Below are positions 44,231 to 55,857 of a DNA stretch of 64,000 bases, piece by piece. The notes beneath the pieces were generated by a model. It had not been told where the DNA came from and made no database searches. It saw nothing but the letters and a program-made list of their open reading frames with translations. The DNA is from Serendipita indica DSM 11827 (Eukaryota; Basidiomycota; Agaricomycetes; Sebacinales; Serendipitaceae). The translations under genes and the position numbers were made by a program. Position 1 is the first letter of the stretch. Every line of letters starts with the position of its first letter. The stretch is taken from assembly GCA_910890315.1 (NCBI GenBank), contig CAJVGD010000011.1, positions 186,001 to 250,000 on the forward strand. Direction: 5' to 3'.

Positions 44231-45042
44231 GCTTCTTATGGAAAGCAAACTCGGACAAAATTCATCAGAACTTACATGTAGTTGGTGCAAATCAGTGCAA
44301 TTCGGTGCAATTAGGTGCAAATTGGTGCAAATTGGTGCAAATTGGTGCAATTCGGTGCACATTGGTGCACTCTAGTGCATTCTCCGGTGCATCTTGGTGC
44401 GTTTTGGTGCATTTTGGTGCAATCTGGAGCAACTGGTGGTGCCGTCGGATGTGGTGTACCTTGATTTGCATCACAACTTGCACTTCAGGGGGCACCTCAA
44501 AATGCACCAATTTGCACCATGACTTGCACCTCTCGAGACCTTGGACGGTGAGATTCGGCCGTCATGGAACCTTCTAAATCGGACATGTTGATACCTCTTG
44601 ACCCCCGCTATGAACGATCTAAATCCTACAGCTCCTGTAAATCCACCTTATCTGCTGCCGCGATCCCCCGTAGGAGAGTCCAAGAAGCTCTTCGAGAGAG
44701 AGATAATGTAAATATATAACTCCATGTGATACCTAAAGTGCAATAAGAAGTGCATATTAGTGCAAAATGTACCAAGCATCACCAACAATTGCACCAACAA
44801 TTGCACTAGTGCAATCTTGGTGCAAATGTGAGTGCATGTTGTGTATTTCGTGAGGATGCACCGGAAATTGCACCAATATGCACCAATATGCACCAGAATT
44901 CACCTAAATTTGCACCGAAATGCACCGAGGCGCATCGACTTGCACCGGGGAATGCACTAGATTGCACCAAATTGCACCGATTTGCACCAACTACACGTAA
45001 TTTCTGATGACTTTTGTCCGAGTTTGCTTTCCAGAGCTTCTT
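44231..45042. mobile_element. Foldback/MITE-like element made of GTGCA repeats, ~0.8 kb
   Basis: The left end (from 44240: GGAAAGCAAACTCGGACAAA, then a TTCATCAGAA…TAC block, then GTAGTTGGTGCAAATC) is repeated in inverse orientation at the right end (to 45032), about 90% alike over at least 75 bp. Inside the arms the inverted repeats continue as arrays of a ~10-11-bp unit: TTGGTGCAAA on the left (44281-44440) and TTTGCACCAA/ATGCACCAAT on the right (about 44760-44995). A non-repetitive centre lies at about 44530-44750. The direct repeat GCTTCTT flanks both sides (44231-44237 and 45036-45042), a likely 7-8 bp target site duplication. No transposase frame is present, so it is non-autonomous. The superfamily is unclear. 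Confidence 0.75.
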
Positions 45043-45171
45043 GGTAGTTGGGAAGCTTCTGATGTCATGATGTTTCTCCTTCAGATCTCGCTAGAAGGTC
45101 TCCTGCTGTTGTTCCTGGCCCGCGATCCACAACGGACTTGATAAACGTCGATTTATCTGCTACAGGAGATT

Positions 45172-45290
45172 ATTGGCTTCAAGGTCCACCAGCGTACTCA
45201 CCCCATTGATCACGATCATCCGATTAATTAGAAGAGTACCACTTGATCCAACGATTATGCTCTACAGGTCTCGAATAAACGTAAAAATTA
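45172..45290 (+). pseudogene. 3' remnant of a PPAY membrane-protein gene
   Basis: GGCTTCAAGGTCCACCAGCG and on (LQGPPAYSP before a break) matches the last exon of the downstream gene at 47555-47640, and the following bases (GAAGAGTACC..TTGATCC) match the end of the copy near 57140-57160. Only the C-terminal coding tail survives. It shows that the array once reached at least this far left, next to the foldback element. Confidence 0.7.
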
Positions 45291-46085
45291 TAGTAATTCA
45301 AGTAATCCTCGACCGCAGGTCGACGTGTCTGGTCCCACTGAGGAGCAGGGCTGATTGGGATCGGTACCCGGCTTGGATCAAACTCCAAGAGCACGGCCAA
45401 TGAAACGCTATTTGTCTGTACTAAGAGTCTTGTCTGTACACCAAGTAGGGATAGTTTGGCGAATGCCAATATATATGTCCACATAGTGGGCATGACCATC
45501 ATTCAAAATGTGTATTGGGAACAATGAGAAAGGAGTCGACTCAATGTCTACCATTCAGTGTGGTCTGGTCTTTCAACCATCTGCCTTTGCCATGGGATTT
45601 GTACCGCCTCCGCTTGGCCCTCACAAGGAAACATACGACACTCCTCAGAATACAGATACCTTCTATCAAGGATCTGCGCACCAAGGTATCTCAGAGATGA
45701 ATCATTATACAACCCTAGTCGGTCTCTGAACCAACAGCTTGAGAACCCAAGCAGGCTTCTCGATCACCTTATAGCTCCGATTCAATACATACACTATGCG
45801 CTGTCCCGGCTACGTGCTACCCACGGAAGCCGTGCTGATTTCCCACGATATCAATCGCAGAAGCTCTGCATTGCTCTCATCACGCCGCTTGCGAGTTGGA
45901 TCGTGGGATAGGAGCAACGTTGACATGTCAGCGTATAAAGTCCGCCAGACGTGGTCTTGTGTTTCTTCTTGGGCGCAGATACTACAAATCTGTGTGTCAC
46001 ACCTGGCCGTTTGTTTGCACCCAGTATAGTAGAAACACACGGGTTTGATCATTTGATCAGAATAAGTCGCAATTGACGAGGAACT
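45291..46085. other. Spacer with duplicated promoter-like sequence
   Basis: CATTCAGTGTGGTCTGGTCT at about 45551-45570 resembles ATTCAGCATGGTCTACCGTC at 47986-48005 and ATTCAGCATGGTCTAGTCTC at 50469-50488. All three lie before members of the membrane-protein array. No other gene is seen. Confidence 0.45.
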
Positions 46086-47650
46086 ATGCACTTATGCATA
46101 GTAGGACTACTTCTACTCATCGAGCGGGCCACGGCATTGCACAATGTTACCGTAGACGACATGTCCAGTGACATTATCTACAGTGGCACATGGCTAAAGG
46201 TGTGTCGTGGATTGGGATGCTCGCGGGTATTGGGCTGATTGGTATTTGCCAGTCATCGTCTCATGAAGATCGATACGCAGGTACCACTCATTATACGGTA
46301 CGCGAGATCCATATATTTGGTACTTAATCTGATATGATTAGAGAACCAAAGGCTCATCAGCCTCGTTCTCGTTCACCGGGGCTTCCCGAGTGTATTTCAT
46401 CGGATTCGGTCTACGGAACAAAAGCATCGATACTACAATGGACCTGACGTTGGATGGTGTAACTACAACAGTTGACCAGCACGTCACTGGAGACCGTGCA
46501 CAAGCAACTCTGTGGTCAAGCGGAGACCTAGACGTCCACTTGACTCATACTATACATGTCCAGAAAACAAGTGATAATAATGGCGGCAGGGACCTAAACG
46601 TAGATGCTTTTATGTGAGTTCTACTAGATTTACAAAGTGGTGATGATTGACTCTGGACATAGTCTGACGATACCGGACGAAACCAGCTCTCTAGTGTCTT
46701 CACCATCCACCTCAAGGGCATCCTCGTAAGCACTTTCCCGCACTAAGGCATCAGAAAATTGAGTATTTTTAACGTTAGATCGTCAACATTCCGATCGTCT
46801 CCGGATGGGTGAGCACCACCTCCTTACCTGAAAATCTATCTGACCAAGAAACCGAGAAAGAACGATTGCAGAAAGCACATCCACTCGACACCTGTAAGAA
46901 GATAGCGTAGCTTATCGATCTTGACTCACAACGGACAGTGATACAAGCACGAGTAGTCGTGCCCTCATTTGGAGCCCTACCGAACTCAGTGTATCTTTCT
47001 ACGGGCCGGCTTCGCAAGCAGTTTCTTCGGTTAGCACTGGCACTCTCACAGGGCCAGTGCAGTCACTAGAGAGCACAATGTCGACAGCCACGGTTGTGGG
47101 TGCAGTGCTTGGAAGCCTTGCCGCTGTATGCATGCTTGGAGTAGGGTGTTTTCTGATGGGGAGGCATCATCGACGTAGGTCTGAAGAGTTCCTTGTCCCT
47201 GATCTGCGAGCGTCCCGAGGACTGGAGAAGACGACCAGCGATCTGGATGACAAACCCCGACTGCCCGCAAATCTACCCACGCAGCAGAAAGTATTTCCAA
47301 AGAGAGCAGCGAACATCACTCCTGTCGAAACTGCTGGTTCACTTGACAGTCCATGGAGAGAAAGTGAACCTCCAGAAGAGGACATCCGTACGTCGCGTTT
47401 CTTTATAGTGAATTCAAAAGTCCTGATGTTTGAGGTCATGGACCTCCCAGAAATCCCTCCAGTCGACAGTGGCAGGTCTGGCACGGTCAATACCGGCTCG
47501 CAATCGCCAACGTACCCAACAGATCTCGAATCCTCTATGATAGGAGAGCCTTGGTTGCAAGGTCCACCAGCGTACTCACCACGTCGACACCGACTATCTG
47601 GAAATGGTTGGGAAACTGGAAAAGTACCGCGTGAATCAACAAATCAATAG
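46086..47650 (+). CDS. Single-pass membrane protein with PPAY tail, array copy A
   Basis: The ATG at 46086 gives MHLCIVGLLLLIERATA, a signal peptide. The ectodomain follows: LHNVTVDDMSSDIIYSGTWL, RYAGTTHYT, RTKGSSASFSFTGASRVYFI, TMDLTLDGVTTTVDQHVTG and GRDLNVDAF. This layout (VDD…IIYSG.W, a YGGT-H-T box, ASFSFTG, LDG) is a beta-sandwich type common in Agaricomycete surface proteins; ligand unknown. A Ser/Thr stalk leads to one membrane helix (TVVGAVLGSLAAVCMLGVGC) with the basic stop-transfer GRHHRRR. The ~150-residue cytoplasmic tail ends in LQGPPAYSPRRHRL; PPAY fits the PPxY motif bound by WW domains of Rsp5/Nedd4 ligases. Introns follow the same pattern as in copy B. This copy appears intact. 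Confidence 0.75.
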
Positions 47651-48614
47651 ATTCGATATAGTTCAAGGAACAAGCAAGTTATAGCAGTCAAGTGCTTCCC
47701 GACTGCAGATCGACGAGCATATTATAGTAAGCCCTCCGTCTTCTGGTGTCCTATCAGAGAGGGCCGAATAAATCATCGATATCGATGTCATTACTTCTAG
47801 CCCTCTTCAGCTTGTCTCACGGAGTGAGGATATATTCAGTGAACTATTTGTATTCGTTTTATTAATATCCTCTGTACCCATTTCTGGCGAAATACGGACC
47901 ATTACCCAACTGTCAATACGATCAATTTACCCACCATTCGCGTGTATCAGGAAGGAATCCCCGGTGGGAGGATAGCGCGTACAATTCAGCATGGTCTACC
48001 GTCCCAATCAGGTTACTTGGATTGGCACCGCTTTCACCTCTGTTCTTCCACAATGACGTGAATGATTCTTACCGGGATCCTGGAGTACAGATCGGGTGCG
48101 GTATTTAAAGCTACCCGACCGCTTACCGAAAGCCCCGTGCGGATTATTTGAAACTCCAAGAATCACGGCGCTGTCATCGGTCTCAAATCAAGAGTTTATA
48201 CAGATATATTAATTACCCTCCTCTCTTACCGCGGAACGCCGCCGTGAGATTTCGGATTGTAATTCAGGCAATACGTTCAGCAATGTCCTTGTGTCTTTGC
48301 CAATACATACTAATGAATTGAATCATTGTTCTTATTTCATAAGATTCGTCTCCAATGTGCATGCTCTTCGGTCACGTTCCATGCGTAACAGCATCTTGAT
48401 ATGGGCAAGGCGCTGCCATGCCAGCGAATGCAAACAATCAGATGTGATATAATTTTTTCCCAAGCATGAGTGCTATAAATAAGTGTGTCATATTGCTCCC
48501 CATCTCCCCCTCCATCCGGTCTGTCAGTCTTCAACAAGCGAACAAGCATCTGCGCAGTAGAAAGGATATAAGTTAAATTTCTTCTCCTTCAATAATTTGC
48601 AGCAAAGGAGAACT
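47651..48614. other. Spacer between array copies A and B
   Basis: No gene is seen. The shared promoter-like block (ATTCAGCATGGTCTACCGTC) lies at 47986-48005, and a good TATA box, TATAAAT, lies at 48474-48480, about 140 bp before the copy B start. Confidence 0.5.
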
Positions 48615-50141
48615 ATGCGTCTATGCAGAGTGGGACTGCTTCTACTCGTCCAGCGAGCCACGGCGTTGCACAATGTCACCGTAGATGACATGTCTAGTGA
48701 CATTATCTACAGTGGTACGTGGCTCAAAGTGTGTCGTAAAATGGAACGCTAGCGGGTATTGGGCTGATTGATATTTTGACAGTCATCATCTCATGAAGAG
48801 CGATACGCAGGCACTACTCACTACACGGTACGCAAGGTCCACGGATTTGCTACTGAATATAATGTGGTTAGAAAATCAAAGGTTCATATGCCTCATTCTC
48901 ATTCACTGGCGCGGTCAAGGTATACTTCATGGGACTCGGGATACGAAATAGGACCGTCGATACTACAATGACCATCGCATTAGATGGTGTAGCTACGACC
49001 GTTGATCAATATCGCGCTGGAAGTCTCGTACAAGCAATTATGTGGTCCAGTGGAGATCTAGATGTCCATTCGACTCATACCATACGTGTCCAGAAAACGA
49101 CTGATGACGACGGCTGCCGAGATCTAAACGTAGATGCATTTATGTGAGATCCAATAGACTCATGACGTGGTGGTGATTGACTCTGGACATAGTCTGACAA
49201 TACCGGACGAAACCAGCTCGCTAGTGTCTACATCATCCACCTCAAAAGCGTCTACGTAAGTACAATTTCGCGTCAAAGATTCGGTGAAATAAGCACATTT
49301 GATGCTAGATTTTTGATATCACAATCCTCAGGGTGAGCCTCGTGCTCTTACCGGATACCGTTGACCGGCAAAGATTGGTCACAGAAATTCCATCCTCGTA
49401 AGAAGTCATTATTGATTTATCGACCTCATTTCACTACTGACAGTGACGCAAGCGCAACTGTCAGTGCACTCGTCTGGAGCCCTACTGAACTCACCGTGGC
49501 TTTTGCTGGGTTGGGGTCGCAAGCAGCCTCTTCAGCTACCATTGGTGAGGGCATGGGACCAGTCCAGTCCCCCCAGAGAGCGATGTCAGCGTCCACCATT
49601 GTGGGCACAGTCCTCGGAAGTTTTGCCGTTATATGCATGCTGGGAGCGGGATGCTTCCTCATTGGCAGGTATCGGCGACGTGAATCTGAAGAGCTCCTTC
49701 CCTGTAGTGCGCCATCCTTCCAAGTAGTGGAAAAAGGGGTCGGCGATCTGGGAGATGACCTCGGTTGTCAGAATATCTAGCCAGACGAGTCGATCTATTC
49801 CCGCAGGAAGTAGTTGATGCGACTCCCATCGACATCACTGGTACCCTGACCCGAAGAAGGGAAAGGGCTCCTTCGTTGGAGAATATTCGTATGTCACATT
49901 TACTATGGATGCATGGGAAAATCCTGATACCAGGATGATAGGCGTTCCTGGACTCTTTCCAGTTGGTTGTGGGAGACCTTTCGCAGTCGACGCCGGCTCA
50001 CAATTGCCAACGGAATCAACAAACCACAGTCCCTCTATTTCTGAAGCTATTTGGGACCAAGACCCACCAGCATATTCACCAGCGCAATTACGACTCTCCG
50101 CTGAGCATTCGAGGGCCGGAAGAGCGCCGACGGACTGTTAA
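48615..50141 (+). CDS. Single-pass membrane protein with PPAY tail, array copy B (integrity doubtful)
   Basis: The ATG at 48615 gives MRLCRVGLLLLVQRATA, then LHNVTVDDMSSDIIYSGTWL. The ectodomain includes RYAGTTHYT, KGSYASFSFTGAVKVYFMGL and TMTIALDGVATTVDQYRAG. The membrane helix is ASTIVGTVLGSFAVICMLGA, followed by GCFLIGRYRRRESEE. After GDLGDDLGCQNI the frame meets a stop near 49780. The rest of the tail, including DQDPPAYSP and ending at 50141, lies in another frame that would need an extra splice to be reached. The copy is therefore either spliced differently or beginning to decay. It is about 75-80% similar to copy A by eye. Confidence 0.6.
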
Positions 50142-50579
50142 CTCCGATGGGCTCTCAGGGAACATGGCCGCAACAATGTTGCAGGTGCCTTGAATTGAGG
50201 TCGATGAGTAGTGTAAACCCTTGGTCATCTGGTCTCCCAATTAACAGGCAGGGGCGAATATTGGTCAGCATCATATCATATCCTTGTTTCCAGCCATACT
50301 CGGGCTATCTCCAAGTATAAGACGAAGGTCGGTTATATACCTGATATACCTTCTGTGAGCCACGTTGTACACATCTGAGGCCAGATAGGGACCGCTAGTA
50401 TGTTCGACGCATTCGACATTCGTCGTGTGTATCAAAATCTTGATGAGGGATATAATTCAACGCGCACGATTCAGCATGGTCTAGTCTCCCAACGAGTCTG
50501 AATTTGCCGGGGATTAACATACCGAGCGGGACTTAGTTGTAACTCTTTCGCCTTGACATATTGCAACCGAGCAAAAACT
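50142..50579. other. Spacer between array copies B and C
   Basis: No gene is seen. The promoter-like block shared with copies A and B lies at about 50469-50488. Confidence 0.45.
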
Positions 50580-50795
50580 ATGCACCTATGCATAGTGGGA
50601 CTACTTGCACTCATTCAACGAGCTGCGGCGTGGCACAACATCACTGTAGATAACACGTCTAGCGACATTGTCTACAGTGGCCCATGGCTACAGGTGCGTT
50701 ACATAATAAAATATTGGAGGGTATTGGGCCTATTGATACCTTGACAGTCAGGATATCGCACGGATCGCTATGGAGGCACCACTCACTACACAGTT
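50580..50795 (+). pseudogene. 5' part of array copy C
   Basis: The ATG at 50580 gives MHLCIVGLLALIQRAAA, then WHNITVDNTSSDIVYSGPWL in exon 1; exon 2 (about 50749-50793) gives RYGGTTHYT. The homology with copies A and B stops a few bases into intron 2. The remaining exons resume at 55858, five kilobases downstream, so this part can no longer yield a normal product. Confidence 0.8.
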
Positions 50796-51437
50796 CGTCC
50801 AGTGGGCTTTTTGACCCAGTTCACTATAGGATTTATCCAGTCTGGATGGCCGGATTCCAGTCGCGCTGACCGGAACCGGAACCAGTCAGCCAGACTGGCC
50901 CCCGTTCCCACAGTGCTAGGCCCTCCTTGAGGATACCTTGTCCGTCGACAAGGCTTTGGCTAGACGTAGCATTTCGCTATATTTTTACGGCATCTATGGT
51001 ATCTCTGGGTTCGCACTAATGGAGAAGATTGTTTGATTGCCCATTTTGACCTTGCATCGTGTACTCGGGACTAAGCAATTGTTTCCGCGAACGCATGCAT
51101 AGAAGTACCTACCAGTCAGGTTGGCAAGCGAGCAACTAATGGCGTTAGTCGGGTTTGAGTTGGCGTAGCGTAGTGGATGGGTAGGATGAAATCTAATAGA
51201 CGAGATCCTACTCGAGAATACCAAAGTCTTCAGGACGATGGATTCAGAGGCATGCCAAGGTCTGTAAACAACGGGTCGAAACATGTTCCTAGCGGCTGGC
51301 GATGTAGACCAATCCAGTTTGAAATAGGCTCACCTCTGCGCTTGGACCTTGTGCAGGTCAGCAAGCCACTCTCCCATTCAGGCGTCTACAGAGGCTGGCA
51401 CGAACACGAGGCAATCTTGGAGCCATCCATCTTCAGG
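50796..51437. other. Left flank of the segment inserted in copy C
   Basis: Unlike the array copies. An imperfect hairpin lies at about 50839-50900 (CCAGTCTGG … CCAGACTGG arms around a GACCGGAACCGGAACC box). An open frame from 51177 runs into the NACHT gene, but its residues before MSDPISSKPKKQRKN look unlike the usual N-terminus. Confidence 0.4.
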
Positions 51438-54400
51438 ATGTCGGACCCAATTTCATCCAAACCAAAGAAGCAGCGCAAAAATATAGATTCTTTGGCATCC
51501 TCATCTTCTGCACAAGGCTCTAGCAAGAGGGTTCAAATGTACAATGCGGTCACTATCGGTCTCACTGTAGGGGCGAGTATCGCCGAAGCATCAGATATAC
51601 TGGCTCCTCTCAAGGCAGCTTGTCTGACAACAAAAACGATCCTCGAAGTCGCACAGGCAAGTTGGCGAAATTGTGGTGATATGACTTCCTCAATGGTCAC
51701 AACAGGCGATATACAGCAATCAAGAGGGATGGACAGACCTCATGCGACGTCTAAAGGAGTACATGTCTGCACTCGAAGAACAAATCATATTGTTTGAGAC
51801 ATACCCCCAAGATGCCAGGGCCGTCGACGAGGCATTCCGCCAGCCACTCATCCACTATGTCGAGTACGTGAACAGATCAAGTTCCTTTCTATTAATTGAC
51901 CGATGCAGATTCCTCGAGACTGTGCATGATATGGTCATCGATCTAAAGGAAAAGCGCAGCCGCAAGAATTTTGGCCTCTTCAAAGCGTTTACCAAGGTGA
52001 AAATAAATGCGGGAGAAATTTTGAAAATGAATCGTGATATCGAGGATCGGCATCGGCAGCTCATGGTGAGGCCTCCATTGATCGTTCTTTTTCACTAACT
52101 CACCTTGAAGACAGCAGGCGTTGGGTATTTTCACTGCACTACGCGTTCAAGTTGTAGATAAAACTACCAAAGCCGCAGAAGTCAAATTAGACGTCACGAA
52201 CGCACACGTGGAGGCGACCAGAGCCACCGTCGATACCACCAAGGCTACCGTCGACGTCACCAACGCAAACGTTGAAGTGATCCTGACAGACGAGTTGTGA
52301 CTTCTCCATGAAGCTCCTGCTTACCTTTTAAAGTGGACGCACATGCAATCCTTCAGCTCCCAACGGTCGCATTCGTCGCATCTTCAGTCCACAGTACATG
52401 TTTAGAAGGAACTTGCCAGGCAGTTCTCAAGACAATCTGGCAATAGGCCGCAGACGATATTTTTGGCTCTGTGACATAGCCGGCTCCGGCAAGTCGACCG
52501 TCGCAATGACGGCAGTCGAATCATGGCGGAGTCAAGGAGTACTCGGCGGTCGATTCTTCTTCTCCATAGCGAGCAACGAAGCATCTACCACTGACAAGTT
52601 CTGCTCGACGATAGCACGAGACCTCGTGCATCACATACGCGAGTTCGCGCCGCATGTCGCTGGGGCCGTGAAGCAGAACCCGTCTTTCATGCGATGTTCT
52701 CTTGACGAGCAATTCGAGATGCTTGTTACTGGTCCTCTCCGAATCGGGAATGGAGAGTGATTGTTGTCATCGACGCTCTTGATGAATGCAAGTCTGCAAC
52801 ACAGCGAAAGGAACTCGTCGAAGCCCTCTCTACAGTCGTTCAAAAGAGCAAAAACCTCAGGATATTCATTACAAGCCGGCCAGATCCCGTCATACAAGAA
52901 GTCCTAGCGCCGCTCTCAATCAAGGCCAAGTTGGAGGATCGCCTCCACGATGTCAACCATCGCGACAATATCGACGACATTGCGAGCTACTTACACCATT
53001 CACTAGATGGAGTCCTTTCGGAAGACAAGAGAGCGAAGATGGTCAAAAAGGCCAATGGATTATTCATCTGGGCAAGCACTGCCTGCCGAATGCTCAATAG
53101 CGTGACCAGCTTGAGCCCGCCTGAGGATATATATGACAGCTTGATGTCCATGGAAGAAGGCGGAGTCATAGACGATGTATATGCTCTCGTCTTCGAGCGT
53201 ACGGATCCCAAGTACTCCACGGTGATGTGTGCAATGCTCGCGCTCCTGCTCGCTGCATTCGAACCTCTCACCATCGATGATCTGGATGATCTGCTGAAAA
53301 ACTCCAAAGTACGAGGAAGTGCCAAGGCGTTGATCCAGAATCTGGGAAGCGTACTTACCACAGATTCGACTACAAACCTCATCCAATTCCGCCATCCCAC
53401 TCTCGTCGAGTACCTTCGGCACTGTGTCGGCAGCCCAGCTGCCGATAGCCGCTATCGACTGCGTCTCAGTATAGCCAATGCACATAGCCAAGTGGCATCT
53501 TGGTGTCTGAAATACCTCAAATCGCCAACGGAAGGTCTCAGGTTCAACATATGTCAAATCGAGTCATCTTTCCATCTGAACAGGCAGATCTCCGATCTTG
53601 ACACTCGAGTATCTAAGTACATTTCACGAAGACTTCGATATGCGAGCTCTCATTGGTTGTTTCACATGGCGGACGCTGACAACAACTCGTGGTCCCCGCT
53701 CGAGAACGAACTCCAACACATCATCCAAGTTCCATACGTGTTTTACTGGTTGGAGATCCTAAGTGTCAGCGGCGGAATTCCACGAGCGATAGCCGGGCTT
53801 CGGGCCATTACACGCCACACACAAGTGAGTGGTCCACCTACAAATGATGGCCTCTTATGCATGATATAGCTTGCGGCTAAGGCTAAAGGCCATCTAGAAG
53901 AGATCCGACGGTTTATCATGACATTTTCTGTAGCTATACAGGACAGCGCGCCATATATTTATGTTTCTGCTCTTCCATTCGCTCCAAAAAAGTCATTATT
54001 GCATATTCAAGGCATCAAGAGATATACTGGCACACTGAGCGTGACTAAAGGGCTTGAGGAAGCATATCCTGGACTCCCCAGTTTTCTTCGTGGGCATGAA
54101 GGCGTCGTTTATACCGTCAGACTCTCACTAGATGGCTCAAGAATCGTCTCTGGCTCGGACGGCAACACACTTCGACTCTGGGATGTGGACACTGGACAGC
54201 CAGTTGGAGAGCCACTTCGAGGTCATCGGGGAATCGTTTTGGCCGTCGGATTCTTGCCAGATGGCTCACGAATCGTCTCTGGCTCCTCCGACAAGACGCT
54301 TCGACTCTGGGATGTGGACACTGGACAGCCAGTTGGAGAGCCACTTCGAGGTCATCAAGCTGCCGTTTTGGCCGTCGGATTCTCGCCAGATGGCTCACGG

Positions 54401-54949
54401 TTCATCTCTGGCTCGGAGGACAAGCCGCTTCGACTCTGGGATGTGGACACTGGACAGCCAGTTGGAGAGCCACTTCGAGGTCACCAAGGCCCCATTATGG
54501 CCGTTGTATTCTCCCCTGGTTGCTCAGAAGCTGTCTCTGGCTTGTACGATCGACCAATTCGATTGTGGGATGCAGAGGCAGGTCAGTATTCTCTCAAACT
54601 TCTTGTCTTTCGACCGGTGTGACCTGACATATGTCCCAGGTACCAATGCGGACAATTTCACGCAGGATGTTAGGAGCCCACATTCACCTTCTCAAGAGGA
54701 TTTAGGGGGTATTTACCTACCAGGGCTTGTGCCTGGATTTAACCATTGTTCGCTTCTTAGCGATGGCTGGGTCAGTCTTCCGGTAGTTTTCTGTTCTGGG
54801 TGCCGCCAGACAATCGCCATGGACTACAGCATCGGCGTCATCTTCTGACTATGCCGACCATCAGTCACTACCGAGCAACAAAATTAGATTTTACGCATTT
54901 CCAATGTGGACGTGCCTGGACAAACATTCGGAGAGATGCAACTCAGTAA
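51438..54949 (+). pseudogene. NACHT-WD40 (STAND/NLR-like) gene, degenerate
   Basis: The likely start is at 51438 (MSDPISSKPKKQRKN). The N-terminal helical module reads LTVGASIAEASDILAPLKAA, WTDLMRRLKEYMSALEEQII and FETYPQDARAVDEAFRQPLI, with a repetitive VKLDVTNAHVEATRATVDTT stretch. The NACHT domain has P-loop FWLCDIAGSGKSTVAMTAVE and Walker B IVVIDALDEC, then FITSRPDPVIQEVLAPLSIK and ANGLFIWASTACRML. Four WD40 repeats follow, then a C-terminal module (FWVPPDNRHGLQ). At least four frame breaks are visible: about 52300, 52440, 52735 (between Walker A and B) and 54780, so no full-length product is likely. The first intron (51658-51706) is of the GC-AG type, confirmed by the conserved protein on both sides. 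Relatives govern non-self recognition in fungi. Confidence 0.85.
54083..54600 (+). repeat. Near-identical 129-bp WD40 repeat units
   Basis: Units of 129 bp (43 residues) recur with a block of about 56 identical bases starting CTTCGACTCTGGGATGTGGA at 54170, 54299 and 54428. The encoded unit ends LRLWDVDTGQPVGEPLRGH. A fourth, diverged unit (PIRLWDAEAGQ) closes the array. High internal identity is typical of fungal NLR repeat arrays that are homogenised by recombination. Confidence 0.85.
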
Positions 54950-55857
54950 ATTGCAGTGAATATTGCAACTGTCAATATATGCTCGCTTCTCGTCTAATAC
55001 ATGAGGGCCCTTAGGGCAAACTTGCGCGCTCGTAGACTCTCTCAGCCGCTACGTTCCTATGGACTCTTTTTGTACGTAAATGGGGATGGGCGAAATCCGG
55101 GTGAATATCTGTCCATGCTTCAAGCTTACAGAATAATCACTATCTTCTTTATCAATTGCATTAGAACGGAACTCAAACATCCGAGCTTAGGAGCGGCCTA
55201 TTCTTGGATTGACTCGAGCAATCACTGGTGCTCTCAATGAGGCAGCTTTACGAACTCTCGAACTCCAATCGATTATTCCGGGCCTGCATTATGATGGGAT
55301 TTCGTTCTATCTCAATGCCTTAGACCCTATGGATACATTAGAATATAAATAAATGTCCATATCACCATGAGTGGGTCCAGCTGGAATACAAGTCAGCGCA
55401 GAACACGTGGAGTGACCGAGCACATACTAGGTTATCGTCCATACCTCTGGGTACAGCGCATTGCATCGCTGCTCGTTGAACCAAGGACTATGCCGCTGAT
55501 AGAGGCACCAGTTGAGCTTTGGCGCGCCTTGCCAGTTGGGAGGATAAATCTATCAGATCTTATAAGTACACACACAATACCTCGATTTCGTCCAGTTCGA
55601 CTGACCTTTCCATTCTCTAATACTTCTAAATGTACTCTGGACCGTTCATCCGCCTTCGCACCTCTTTCCCACTCCTTGACGCACGCCCTCAGTGCAATGG
55701 GACCGGTCAACGCCTCTGGTGTCGCAGTATACCGGTCGCTTCCGCATGCTTCGCCACAAAGTCGAGTGGACGGAGCCAAAAGGGATGTAACCGTCGAGTG
55801 GACGCCATGAACAGTATGTAAGAATCCGTGATTTTGGAGCCTAAGCTAATGACGTTA
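54950..55857. other. Right flank of the segment inserted in copy C
   Basis: No gene is supported. TTTCGTCCAGTTCGACTGACC at about 55590-55608 resembles TTCGTCCAGTGGGCTTTTTG at 50796-50815, where the homology of copy C breaks off. The end of copy C intron 2, with a good branch site and acceptor (GCTAATGACGTTAG), ends at 55857. Confidence 0.4.

Noticed and set aside
50839-50900. Hairpin CCAGTCTGG … CCAGACTGG as a transposon end
   Set aside because: The arms are only about 9-10 bp and imperfect, with no matching partner found at the other end of the inserted segment.
53987-54848. Out-of-frame open frames across the WD40 array (54132-54848 plus, 54117-54398 minus)
   Set aside because: Repeats with a 129-bp period keep all frames open by chance; only one frame encodes the WD40 motifs. 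The tail of the first frame does encode part of the real last exon.
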